Assembly: GCA_041855445.1 (NCBI GenBank)
Contig: JBHAEG010000064.1
Coordinates: 1-46,197 of the forward strand
From: Faucicola sp041855445
GTDB taxonomy: Bacteria; Pseudomonadota; Gammaproteobacteria; Pseudomonadales; Moraxellaceae
Length of the DNA: 46,197 bases
Reading direction: 5' to 3'
Shown here: piece by piece, positions 8,596 to 16,772 of the stretch
How the letters are laid out: each line of letters starts with the position of its first letter
How positions within the stretch are numbered: position 1 is the stretch's first letter
Program-made: the position numbers and the translations under genes
Notes under the pieces: model-generated
What the model was told of the DNA's origin: nothing
Seen by the model: only the letters and a program-made list of their open reading frames with translations
Database searches by the model: none

Positions 8596-9927
8596 TTATA
8601 TCGCCATTAATTGTTCAATCTCACTAATAGTTTTTGGCACACCATCAGTTAAGACAACAGCTCCTTGTTCAGTGATTAATACATCATCTTCAATACGAAT
8701 GCCAATTCCTCGATATTGTTCAGGAGCAAGCTCATTATCATGGGCAAAATATAATGCAGGTTCAACAGTGAGTACCATGCCTGCCTGTAATGGACGATAA
8801 TCCGATAATGATTTATCAGTTTTTAAACCATCACTAACATAACTACCAACATCATGAACGTCCATGCCTAACCAATGCCCTGTACCGTGCATATAAAATG
8901 GTAAATATGCTTGTTCAGCAATCAAGGTTTCAACATCACCTGATAAAATACCCAGTTCAATCAAGCCTTCAGTTAAAACTTTGATAGCAGTATCATGATG
9001 GATTTTACAAGATTTACCTACTTTTAGACTGTTAATAGCTTCTACGTTGGCTTTTAAAACTAAATTATAAATTTGCTTTTGTGCCTCAGTGAACTTGCCA
9101 GATACAGGAAATGTGCGAGTAATATCGCCTGCATAATATTGATATTCTGCTCCTGCATCAATGAGTACCAAATCGCCTGCCTGTAATGGCTGGTCATTTT
9201 CTACATAGTGCAAAATATTAGCATTATCGCCACCAGCAACAATGCTATTATAAGATGGAACACAACCATATTGGGCAAACACATGATTAATTTCTGCTTC
9301 TAGTTGATATTCATACATATTAGGCTTGACACTTTGCATGGCTTGAACATGGGCTTTAGCACTGATTTGACAAGCTGTTGTTAGTAATGCAATTTCGTCA
9401 TCATCTTTAATCAGACGCATCTCTGCTAAAATTTTATCAATATCGATAATACAATCAGGTACACCCTCACCACGTTTTAATGTATGAGCTTGCTGTAACC
9501 AAGTCATCACATCAGCACTGAAGCGGGCGAATACTTGCTTTTTACCTAATAAAAGATTAGCAATAAAACTATCAGCCAGCCCAATCTCAAACGCATTATC
9601 CGCCCCAAAAATCGTTTTTGCACCTTCAACGCCTGCTCGTTTACCGTCCCAAATTTCTCGTAACTTATCCTTTGGACGCACAAATAATGTATATTGATGA
9701 TTATTTTGCTGTTTTTCTAACACTAAAATTGCTTCAGGTTCGGCAAAGCCTGTCAAATAAAAAAAACTACTATCAGCACGATATTTATAATCAGCATCAG
9801 CATTGCGTGATTTTTGACTGGCAGTGGCTAAAATTACAATACTATTATCGGGTAATTTGGCGAGTAATTGTTCACGGCGTTTTGCAAATACACTTTGTGG
9901 TAATTTGGGAGCAAGTTTGATTGACAT
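8596..9927 (-). CDS. pepP: Xaa-Pro aminopeptidase (aminopeptidase P)
   Basis: Cytoplasmic dimetal peptidase that removes an N-terminal residue ahead of proline. At 443 residues it matches E. coli PepP (441). The N-terminal creatinase-like domain (about 1-175) includes the YLTGFAEPEA stretch. The C-terminal pita-bread domain shows the ligands: two Asp in LIDAGAEYQYYAGDITR, His in HGTGHWLGMDVHDVG, Glu in LTVEPALYF and Glu in GIRIEDDVL. It starts 7 bases after argE. In E. coli pepP directly follows ygfB; here argE sits between them. Confidence 0.95.
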   Translation of the reverse strand: MSIKLAPKLPQSVFAKRREQLLAKLPDNSIVILATASQKSRNADADYKYRADSSFFYLTGFAEPEAILVLEKQQNNHQYTLFVRPKDKLREIWDGKRAGVEGAKTIFGADNAFEIGLADSFIANLLLGKKQVFARFSADVMTWLQQAHTLKRGEGVPDCIIDIDKILAEMRLIKDDDEIALLTTACQISAKAHVQAMQSVKPNMYEYQLEAEINHVFAQYGCVPSYNSIVAGGDNANILHYVENDQPLQAGDLVLIDAGAEYQYYAGDITRTFPVSGKFTEAQKQIYNLVLKANVEAINSLKVGKSCKIHHDTAIKVLTEGLIELGILSGDVETLIAEQAYLPFYMHGTGHWLGMDVHDVGSYVSDGLKTDKSLSDYRPLQAGMVLTVEPALYFAHDNELAPEQYRGIGIRIEDDVLITEQGAVVLTDGVPKTISEIEQLMAI

Positions 9928-9934
9928 AATTTCC

Positions 9935-11149
9935 TCAATTCATGCAATTTTCTAAAATTTGTTGTAAAAATTTATCACATTTATTTAATTGTTCCAAACT
10001 AACAAATTCATTGGCTCGGTGAGCTTGGGCAATGTCACCTGGTCCACAAATTAGCGTTGGAATGCCTGCATTGGTAAACTGTCCACCTTCTGTCGCATAC
10101 GCCACTTTGTGACGCATTTTTTCATCTACTAAATTTTCAATTAACTGTTGCAATGCGTCACTGTCATGGTCAGTCATGGCAGGCACGCATTCTTCCTGTA
10201 CTAGCTCAATTTTGCTAGTTGGGTCAATTTTTTGCATTTTTTGTGTCAGTGAATGAATAAAATCTTGAATTGGCGGAATGATATCTTGTTCATTCATATG
10301 AGGCAAATTACGATAATCAAATGTAAATTCACATAAATTCGGTACAATATTAGTCGCTGTTCCGCCATGAATTGTGCCAACAGATAATGTAGAAAATGGC
10401 ACGTCAAAGGCAAAATCTTGGTCGTGACGCAGGCTTAGTTGCTCTGCCAAATTATCAATAAAATTAATAATTTGACTGGCGTAGCTAATAGCATTGACCC
10501 CTTGAGGCGTTAGTGATGAATGCGTAGACTTGCCATGAACTCGGCAACGATACACTTGAATACCTTTGTGAGCCGTCACCATTTTCATCATAGTAGGCTC
10601 GCCAACAATACAATAATCAGGCTGAATATGATTAGCTTGTAAATCTGCTAATAATAATGGTGCACCTAAACAGCCAACTTCTTCATCAAATGATAATGCC
10701 AAATGAATGGGTTTTTGTAATAGACCTTGTTGGCTTGCCTGTACCGCCTGTGGTAACAATTGTAAAGAGCAAGCGATAAAACCTTTCATATCACAAGCGC
10801 CTCGCCCGTATAATTTATCATCGTGAATTGTGGCAACAAAAGGGTCACTATGCCATGCCTGCCCTTCAACAGGCACAACATCAGTATGTCCTGAAAGTAC
10901 AAATCCTCCCGAAATAACAGACTTTCCCGCCAAATTGCCTGCAGGAATAGTCACAAATAAATTAGCTTTAGTTTGTTGATGATTAAATGTTAAGCGAGGT
11001 GACAAACCAAAACTTTTAACAAACTTAGTCACAAACTCAATTAATTGTAAGTTTGAGTAACGACTTACCGTATTAAAACTAATTAGTTTTTTTAGCCAGT
11101 CAATACTATTTTGCGGAAAATCTTGTTCAGAAAGGTTTTGCATCATCAT
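9935..11149 (-). CDS. argE: Acetylornithine deacetylase
   Basis: M20-family zinc hydrolase, 404 residues, releasing acetate from N2-acetylornithine in arginine biosynthesis. Metal-site motifs are intact: GHTDVVP (His), GRGACDMKGF (bridging Asp), SFDEEVGC (catalytic and metal Glu) and VGEPT, with a lid/dimerisation domain between about residues 190 and 305 and the C-terminal His in QAHRANEF. Succinyl-diaminopimelate desuccinylase (DapE) is a close relative; the CDMKG and GEPTMMKMVTAHKG pattern favours ArgE. It lies between ygfB (20-base gap) and pepP (7-base gap) in one operon. Confidence 0.9.
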   Translation of the reverse strand: MMMQNLSEQDFPQNSIDWLKKLISFNTVSRYSNLQLIEFVTKFVKSFGLSPRLTFNHQQTKANLFVTIPAGNLAGKSVISGGFVLSGHTDVVPVEGQAWHSDPFVATIHDDKLYGRGACDMKGFIACSLQLLPQAVQASQQGLLQKPIHLALSFDEEVGCLGAPLLLADLQANHIQPDYCIVGEPTMMKMVTAHKGIQVYRCRVHGKSTHSSLTPQGVNAISYASQIINFIDNLAEQLSLRHDQDFAFDVPFSTLSVGTIHGGTATNIVPNLCEFTFDYRNLPHMNEQDIIPPIQDFIHSLTQKMQKIDPTSKIELVQEECVPAMTDHDSDALQQLIENLVDEKMRHKVAYATEGGQFTNAGIPTLICGPGDIAQAHRANEFVSLEQLNKCDKFLQQILENCMN

Positions 11150-11169
11150 CTATCCTTGATTAGCATCAG

Positions 11170-11898
11170 CTAAGACGGTTTTTTTGGGTTCATCGCATCA
11201 ATGACCATATGTGTCAAAAATTCATCATTGGCATCTTTTTCTGCTTGCCATGCTAATTCGTCATTATCATTGTCATCTGTTAATAATACACGCTCTTTAG
11301 GATTAGGCAAGGGATAATTCATTGCAAACCCTGCAATTAATGCTAATTTGTTTACTTGTTTGCGTACTCGTCCTGTTGTTACGCTAACAGGTACCATGCG
11401 TACAAACTCTAACAATTCAACATAATTTGCCTCGGCTTCAGGATTATCATTGCTTTGTAACGTTTCGTCATAGACATCAATGCGTAAGGCTCCAACTTTT
11501 GCTAAATCATTAAATAAAAGATTTTCTTCTGTTCTTAACTTACTTTCTGTTACGCCAAAACCTGTTAAAAAGCCATTTGCCCAGTTTTTAACTGCCAACA
11601 ATCGTTCATATAAGGGGTGTTCATCATCAGGCACAAGAGGCATAAATTGATAACTGTCTTGTTCATCTGTTAATAAAGCCACGGTATCTTCCGCCTCTTC
11701 CGTCAATAACTGCAAGGCATTGTCGTCTAACTGGCTAAAACTTAATTCTGTTAATAACATTTGCCAAACATCAGATTTTGGAGCATCACAAACAGTCAAA
11801 ATACCTGTGATTAAACCGTGCAATTCGCTAATGCTCACATCATGCCAATCTGCAAATGCCTCTGTCCAATCATGCCAGCCTGAAATAAAATCATTCAT
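11170..11898 (-). CDS. ygfB: YgfB/YecA-like UPF0149 family protein
   Basis: Acidic, mostly helical cytoplasmic protein of 242 residues. The N-terminal part shows the family pattern SELHGLITGIL and later ANGFLTGFG, and EFVRMVP. It is longer than E. coli YgfB (about 190) because of an acidic stretch near residues 70-95 and a C-terminal tail. Its place, divergent from zapA and upstream of pepP, is conserved in gammaproteobacteria. Biochemical role is not certain; in Pseudomonas a YgfB protein affects beta-lactamase expression. First gene of ygfB-argE-pepP. Confidence 0.87.
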   Translation of the reverse strand: MNDFISGWHDWTEAFADWHDVSISELHGLITGILTVCDAPKSDVWQMLLTELSFSQLDDNALQLLTEEAEDTVALLTDEQDSYQFMPLVPDDEHPLYERLLAVKNWANGFLTGFGVTESKLRTEENLLFNDLAKVGALRIDVYDETLQSNDNPEAEANYVELLEFVRMVPVSVTTGRVRKQVNKLALIAGFAMNYPLPNPKERVLLTDDNDNDELAWQAEKDANDEFLTHMVIDAMNPKKPS

Positions 11899-12033
11899 TA
11901 CACTATCAACTCTTCAACACAAAATTAGAAAAAAATTTCTGAATAACACTAGCCTTTATAGGTTCGATTATGGCATTATTAAAGTACTAAATAAAAATAT
12001 TTGTATTCAACCTGTGATTTAGAAACGATTACC

Positions 12034-12396
12034 ATGACAGACTTAACCAATCAATTAATGCAACTGCAAGGGCTATTACAAACCATTCGCCAGCAATATT
12101 CAATGGCAGTTGCTGAAAATCATGAACTGAAAACTCACCCAGAAGATATTGAGCAAGCATTAATACATGCAGAGGAGCAAAATGCTCTACTACAACAACA
12201 GCTTGACGAACAGATTAAAAAATACCAAGAGCTTGATGAACGCTATTTAGAATTATCTAATTCAAATGATATTCTAAAAGCTGAAAATGACAAGCTGACT
12301 GAAGAAAATCAAAAATTAATTGATAAAAACAAGATTGCTGCTCATTATACAGAACTTGTATTAGCACGATTAACCAAAATCGATAATGAAAGCTAA
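12034..12396 (+). CDS. Coiled-coil protein of the zapA operon
   Basis: About 120 residues, almost entirely predicted coiled coil: leucines and hydrophobics recur in heptads from LTNQLMQLQG to the end, with many Glu, Gln and Lys. The ATG at 12034 was chosen over the in-frame TTG at 12001 because the family-like sequence MTDLTNQLMQLQ starts there, although the ribosome binding site is weak. Short coiled-coil proteins (TIGR02449-like) are encoded just ahead of zapA in related bacteria, so a role in Z-ring assembly is likely but inferred. It lies 66 bases upstream of zapA and is divergent from ygfB. Confidence 0.75.
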   Translation: MTDLTNQLMQLQGLLQTIRQQYSMAVAENHELKTHPEDIEQALIHAEEQNALLQQQLDEQIKKYQELDERYLELSNSNDILKAENDKLTEENQKLIDKNKIAAHYTELVLARLTKIDNES

Positions 12397-12462
12397 TAAA
12401 TTTATTTTACCTGTTTTATCTTAAAAACATTCACTGATACACTAACAATATGAGTTATATTT

Positions 12463-12798
12463 ATGAGTTCAAAAGATAGCATTAAAAAAGTTGATATATT
12501 CATTAATGGTCATAGCTATAGTATTTACTGCCCTACTGACGAAGAGCCTGCTTTACAGCGTGCCACTAGCCATATTAACAAGTTTATTCAAGATATTCGC
12601 AAAAACGCCTCGCAATTATCACAAGAAGAATTGCTTGTGTTGTGTTCATTAAATTTATATGAAAAATCAGAAGAATTACAACATCATATTCAGGCAGAAG
12701 AGCGAGCGAAAAAAGTTCTAACAAAAATCATCGCTGATGCACAATCTCTTATCAACGATGACCCAAATAATCTAGTATTAAATTCTAATTTGGAATAA
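12463..12798 (+). CDS. zapA: Cell division protein ZapA
   Basis: 111-residue FtsZ-bundling protein. The N-terminal half has the family fold with VDIFINGHSYSIYCP and the conserved E(E)PALQRAT helix start; the C-terminal half (about 50-100) is the dimer/tetramer coiled coil with LCSLNLYEKSEEL. Length is typical. It is preceded by the coiled-coil gene and ends 2 bases from the convergent small membrane protein gene. A 6S RNA, which follows zapA in many gammaproteobacteria, is not visible here. Confidence 0.92.
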   Translation: MSSKDSIKKVDIFINGHSYSIYCPTDEEPALQRATSHINKFIQDIRKNASQLSQEELLVLCSLNLYEKSEELQHHIQAEERAKKVLTKIIADAQSLINDDPNNLVLNSNLE

Positions 12799-12800
12799 AG

Positions 12801-13073
12801 TTATAACTTTTCTTGATAAGGTTGATAAATCTTACCTGCATGAAATTGAGCCTGATGTTCGTCATTGCAAAAAAATAATTCACCTTCCATAATGCCACGA
12901 TACTCTTCTAGCTTATGTTTGCAAAAATGGCATTCTCGTAACTCGGTACTCTCGCCCTCTTTTGGCAAAATATAGCCTTTAGGTGGGCGAGGATACATCA
13001 AACGTCCAAACACCCACATACATAAGATAATCATTACAAATACAAAAATAACTGATAACATATTTTTATCCAA
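12801..13073 (-). CDS. Membrane-anchored zinc-ribbon-like small protein (PP0621-type)
   Basis: 90 residues. An N-terminal membrane segment (about 5-25, LSVIFVFVMIILCMWVFG) is followed by a basic/proline stretch (RLMYPRPPKGY) and a cytoplasmic domain with ECHFCKHKL and, later, LFFCNDEHQAQFH. The C-x2-C plus C-x3-H spacing resembles the PP0621 family found in gamma- and betaproteobacteria and suggests one bound zinc. The function of that family is not established. It faces zapA convergently and is divergent from nadE. Confidence 0.7.
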   Translation of the reverse strand: MDKNMLSVIFVFVMIILCMWVFGRLMYPRPPKGYILPKEGESTELRECHFCKHKLEEYRGIMEGELFFCNDEHQAQFHAGKIYQPYQEKL

Positions 13074-13107
13074 CCCGTTAAAATCATCACACCACTATAA
13101 CAAATCT

Positions 13108-13136
13108 TTGCAAAAACGCCAATCTATCCGAATAAT
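13108..13136 (+). promoter_or_regulatory. Candidate nadE promoter
   Basis: TTGCAA (13108-13113) and AATAAT (13131-13136) are 17 bp apart. A further TATACT lies about 15 bp downstream, so more than one start point is possible. Supported only by consensus and position. Confidence 0.4.
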
Positions 13137-13274
13137 ACTGTTTTTTAGTAAAATGGCTATACTTAAAACAAAGCCGTGATGTTATACTTTAAAAGCCAGT
13201 AGTCGCTTATTCCTATGAAAAGTTAGAGCAACTGACTATTTTTTATCATCATTAAAACAATCAAGGATTAACTA

Positions 13275-14966
13275 ATGTCATCTTTTAATATGAATGAAAC
13301 AAAATCAGCCACATCTTACAACAATCAAGGGCTAAAAATTGCATTGGCTCAACAACATTTTATTGTTGGTGATGTATTAGGAAATGCCAAAAAAATGGCA
13401 CAAATGGCGATTTTGGCCAAAGAAAAAGGGGCAAATTTAATCGCCTTTCCTGAATTATCATTGTTAGGGTATCCACCAGAGGACTTATTACTTAGACCAA
13501 GTCTTGCTAATCGGATAAAACTTGCCTTTGAGGTATTATTTGAAGTTAAAGATATTGTCATGTTGGTGGGCTATCCACATATAGACCAACATGGTACATT
13601 TAATTCGATTGCAATTATTCATAATGGACAACAAAAGGGATTTTATCATAAACAATATTTACCAAATTATGGCGTTTTTGATGAAAGACGTTATTTTGAT
13701 AAAGGACGTAATCAAGTTTTATTTGATTATCAAGGTGTAACGATTGGCTTATTAATTTGTGAAGATTTATGGAAAGATGACCCAATTCAAGGATTAAAAG
13801 ACAAAGGAGCAGATTTGGTCATTACGTTAAATGCTTCACCATTTGAACAAGGAAAACAAGAAGACCGTAAAATTTTATTAAAACAACGGGCAATTGAACA
13901 TCAATTACCAATTGTGTACGTTAATAGTGTAGGCGGGCAAGATGATTTAGTTTTTGATGGCGGTTCGATGGTGGTCAATAGTCAAGGACAAGTTGTGCAT
14001 GAAGCTCCACGCTTTTTACAACATATGTTATTTGCTACTGCTCAGTTTAATGAAAATCATCAGTTAGTTATTTCTGAACAGAAAAAAGCACCTTTAACAT
14101 TAAGCCGAATTGCTGAAACGTATCAAGCATTGGTTGTTGGTTTGCGTGATTATGTCAATCATTCAGGGTTTCAGGGGGTGTTAATTGGATTATCAGGCGG
14201 TATCGACTCGGCATTGACTTTGTGTATTGCAGTTGATGCGTTGGGGGCAGATAAGGTATTTGCTGTGATGATGCCTTATGAATATACATCACAAATTAGC
14301 TTACAAGATGCCCAAGCTCAAGCTCGCCGTTTGAATGTATCTTACACAGTTTGCCCAATTCATTCAGCGGTTAATGGTATGCGTCATACGCTTGAGCCGA
14401 TGTTTAATAATACTCGAGCTGATAACACTGAAGAAAATATTCAAGCTCGGGCAAGGGGCATGATTTTAATGGCTTTATCAAATAAATTTGGACATTTAGT
14501 CATTACTACAGGCAACAAATCGGAAATGGCTGTTGGTTATTCAACCTTGTATGGCGATATGGCTGGCGGTTTTGATGTATTAAAAGACGTTTATAAAACC
14601 CAAGTATATGCGTTGGCAAACTATCGCAATCGCTTAGAAGAAAATCCTGTTATTCCAGAGCGTGTCATTACTCGTCCGCCATCAGCCGAATTACGCCCTG
14701 ACCAAAAAGACCAAGATAGTTTACCTGATTATGATTTATTAGATAAAATTCTTGAATTGTATATTGACCGTGATTTTGGTTATGATGCTATCATTGAAGC
14801 AGGCTATGATGAAGCTATTGTAAAAAAAGTATTAACTATGGTTGATAATAATGAATATAAACGCCGTCAGTCTGCGATTGGCACAAAAATTTCTCAACGA
14901 GCCTTTGGGCGAGAACGCCGTTATCCTTTAGTCAATCATTGGTCATTAGAATTTCCTAAACGTTAG
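13275..14966 (+). CDS. nadE: Glutamine-dependent NAD+ synthetase
   Basis: Last step of NAD biosynthesis: amidates nicotinic acid adenine dinucleotide using glutamine and ATP. The 563 residues split into an N-terminal nitrilase-type amidotransferase domain (about 20-275) with the Glu-Lys-Cys triad, E60 in FPELSLLGY, K127 in FYHKQYLP and C162 in LICEDLW, and a C-terminal synthetase domain (about 285-560) with the ATP-binding P-loop SGGIDS near 306 and TTGNKSE. The start ATG has AAGGA nine bases upstream. It is a complete single gene between a divergent small gene and rplM. Confidence 0.96.
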   Translation: MSSFNMNETKSATSYNNQGLKIALAQQHFIVGDVLGNAKKMAQMAILAKEKGANLIAFPELSLLGYPPEDLLLRPSLANRIKLAFEVLFEVKDIVMLVGYPHIDQHGTFNSIAIIHNGQQKGFYHKQYLPNYGVFDERRYFDKGRNQVLFDYQGVTIGLLICEDLWKDDPIQGLKDKGADLVITLNASPFEQGKQEDRKILLKQRAIEHQLPIVYVNSVGGQDDLVFDGGSMVVNSQGQVVHEAPRFLQHMLFATAQFNENHQLVISEQKKAPLTLSRIAETYQALVVGLRDYVNHSGFQGVLIGLSGGIDSALTLCIAVDALGADKVFAVMMPYEYTSQISLQDAQAQARRLNVSYTVCPIHSAVNGMRHTLEPMFNNTRADNTEENIQARARGMILMALSNKFGHLVITTGNKSEMAVGYSTLYGDMAGGFDVLKDVYKTQVYALANYRNRLEENPVIPERVITRPPSAELRPDQKDQDSLPDYDLLDKILELYIDRDFGYDAIIEAGYDEAIVKKVLTMVDNNEYKRRQSAIGTKISQRAFGRERRYPLVNHWSLEFPKR

Positions 14967-15015
14967 ATTGAATAAATTTTTAGTAGTAAAGTCATGGGTT
15001 AATGTTGATTAACAC

Positions 15016-15044
15016 TTGCAACCTATCGCTAGACTGCCTATAAT
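15016..15044 (+). promoter_or_regulatory. rplM-rpsI promoter
   Basis: TTGCAA (15016-15021), a 17-bp spacer and a perfect TATAAT (15039-15044) form a strong sigma-70 promoter. It would give an mRNA leader of about 60 bases before the rplM ATG at 15111. Confidence 0.75.
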
Positions 15045-15057
15045 ATGCAATCTATTT

Positions 15058-15084
15058 TTGAGAGCCCCGTTCCCAAACTCTCAA
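15058..15084 (+). promoter_or_regulatory. Hairpin in the rplM leader (possible L13 autoregulatory site)
   Basis: A perfect 7-bp inverted repeat TTGAGAG/CTCTCAA (15058-15064 with 15078-15084) with a 13-base loop containing CCCCGTTCCC lies inside the short leader. The rplM leader of E. coli is known to mediate feedback by L13; a similar role here is inferred from position. Confidence 0.5.
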
Positions 15085-15110
15085 CTATTAACTTACAAGG
15101 TTTTTAAAAC

Positions 15111-15539
15111 ATGAAAACAATCAGTGCTAAACCACATGAAGTGACTCACGACTGGTATGTCGTTGACGCTGAAGGTAAAACACTTGGTCGCCTAGCGAGC
15201 CAAATCGCTCACCGCTTGCGTGGTAAGCATAAACCTTCTTATACCCCACACGTTGATACAGGCGATTACATCGTTGTTATCAATGCTGACAAAATCGCTG
15301 TTACTGGCAAAAAAGCAGAAGACAAAAAATATTATCGTCACAGCGGTTATCCAGGTGGTATCAAAGAAACTAATTTTACAAAATTAATCGCACACAAACC
15401 TGAAGATGTATTATTTAAAGCAGTCAAAGGCATGTTACCAAAAGGCCCTCTTGGCTATGCGATGATTAAAAAGCTAAAACTATATGCAGGTAGTGAGCAT
15501 CCACATACCGCTCAACAACCTCAAGTATTAGACATCTAA
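15111..15539 (+). CDS. rplM: 50S ribosomal protein L13
   Basis: 142 residues, the normal bacterial length. Characteristic segments are the N-terminal KTISAKPHEVTHDWYVVDA, GRLASQIAHRLRGKHKP, and GYPGGIKETNF. It sits at the 5' side of the large subunit and is an early assembly protein. It is followed 11 bases later by rpsI, the usual two-gene operon. Codons are those of a highly expressed gene, with more C-ending codons than neighbours. Confidence 0.98.
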   Translation: MKTISAKPHEVTHDWYVVDAEGKTLGRLASQIAHRLRGKHKPSYTPHVDTGDYIVVINADKIAVTGKKAEDKKYYRHSGYPGGIKETNFTKLIAHKPEDVLFKAVKGMLPKGPLGYAMIKKLKLYAGSEHPHTAQQPQVLDI

Positions 15540-15550
15540 GGAGTAAACAC

Positions 15551-15937
15551 ATGGAACGCAATTACGGTACAGGTCGTCGTAAAACTTCAACAGCTCGTGT
15601 GTTTTTATCTCAAGGTTCAGGCAATATTGTTGTAAATGGTAAACCTTTAGATGAATACTTTGGTCGTGAAACTTCTCGCATGGTTGTTCGTCAGCCATTA
15701 GAGCTGTTAGAAGTAACAAATAAATTTGATATTTATGTCACTGTAAAAGGTGGTGGTATCAATGGTCAAGCAGGTGCTATTCGTCATGGTATCACTCGTG
15801 CATTAATCGAATCAGATGAAACATTAAAACCTGCATTAAAAGAAGCTGGTTTTGTGACTCGTGATGCTCGTCAAGTTGAACGTAAAAAATTGGGTCTGCG
15901 TAAAGCTCGTAAACGCTCTCAATACTCAAAACGTTAA
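15551..15937 (+). CDS. rpsI: 30S ribosomal protein S9
   Basis: 128 residues. The N-terminal GTGRRKTSTARVFL and the basic C-terminal tail ending QYSKR, whose last arginine contacts the P-site tRNA, are intact. Also visible is GGGINGQAGAIRHGI. A Shine-Dalgarno AAGGAG overlaps the rplM stop region, so it is translated from the rplM-rpsI transcript, which ends at the terminator at 15982-16015. Confidence 0.98.
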   Translation: MERNYGTGRRKTSTARVFLSQGSGNIVVNGKPLDEYFGRETSRMVVRQPLELLEVTNKFDIYVTVKGGGINGQAGAIRHGITRALIESDETLKPALKEAGFVTRDARQVERKKLGLRKARKRSQYSKR

Positions 15938-15981
15938 TGATATTTTAAGAATAATTGTTATTAATTGTATCATTATCTTGC

Positions 15982-16015
15982 AAAAAAAACCCTCGTTTGA
16001 CTCGAGGGTTTTTTT
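15982..16015 (+). terminator. Bidirectional-looking terminator after rpsI
   Basis: An A-run, stem CCCTCG/CGAGGG (extended by A-T pairs to about 12 bp) and a T-run give a classic rho-independent terminator 45 bases past rpsI. The remaining gap to petA (to 16182) has no convincing gene. Confidence 0.9.
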
Positions 16016-16182
16016 ATTTTGCTTTTAGTAATTTATTTTATGTGAAAAATAGCTTAAAATATGAACTGATTAGCGAAAAAGGCACAGCTAAGGTGTGGCT
16101 TTTATACGATAAGTCATTTATTATAGCCACATACCCAGTGTGGGATAAGTCCACCCACTTCATTAGCCTGGAGGAAGTTTGA

Positions 16183-16770
16183 ATGAGCCATGCCGAAGGC
16201 GTAAATATTAAACGTCGTAGAGTTTTAATTGCATCTACCGCCGCAATTGGTGCGGTCGGTGTTGCAGCAATTGCCACCCCATTTGTTCGCTCTTGGTATC
16301 CAAGTGCTAAAGCTGAAGCAGCTGGTGCACCTGTGACACAAGATGTCAGTGCCATTGAAGCAGGACAAATGATTGTAGTCAAGTATCGAGGTAAACCTAT
16401 CTACATCGTAAAACGTACTAAAGAGATGATGGATAACCTAGAAAAAGTTGCATCACAGTTATTAGATGCCAATTCAGAATCATCTGTTCAGCCAGAATAC
16501 TGTAAAAATGCCAGTCGCTCAAAAGACCAAACAGAATTGTTTGTGTGTGAGGGTGTTTGTACGCATTTAGGTTGTGCACCTAGCTTTCGTCCCGAAGTTG
16601 GTGCGGCTGATTTAGGTGGTAGTAGTTGGTTTGGTGGTTTTTTCTGTGCTTGTCACGGTTCTAAGTATGATTTAGCAGGACGTGTGTTTAAAGGTGTTCC
16701 TGCTCCTCTAAACTTGCCTATTCCTGATTACAGTATCAGCGGAACGATTTTAACCGTGGGAGTAGCATAG
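16183..16770 (+). CDS. petA: Ubiquinol-cytochrome c reductase, Rieske iron-sulfur subunit
   Basis: 195-residue subunit of the cytochrome bc1 complex; its 2Fe-2S cluster accepts an electron from ubiquinol at the periplasmic face. A twin-arginine signal anchor (KRRRVLIAST then a hydrophobic stretch, residues 10-35) directs folded export. Cluster motifs CTHLGC (126-131) and CACHGS (155-160) give ligands C126, H128, C155, H158 and the disulfide C131-C157. The second box has Ala where Pro is common (CPCHGS). A strong ribosome site GGAGGA precedes the ATG. First gene of petABC, 2 bases ahead of petB. Confidence 0.96.
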   Translation: MSHAEGVNIKRRRVLIASTAAIGAVGVAAIATPFVRSWYPSAKAEAAGAPVTQDVSAIEAGQMIVVKYRGKPIYIVKRTKEMMDNLEKVASQLLDANSESSVQPEYCKNASRSKDQTELFVCEGVCTHLGCAPSFRPEVGAADLGGSSWFGGFFCACHGSKYDLAGRVFKGVPAPLNLPIPDYSISGTILTVGVA

Positions 16771-16772
16771 TC

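Noticed and set aside
13074..13274. 6S RNA expected near zapA
   Set aside because: No long self-paired hairpin of the 6S type could be seen; only promoter-like sequence.
15955..16182. 75-codon ORF after rpsI
   Set aside because: It runs across the rpsI terminator hairpin and has no family-like sequence.
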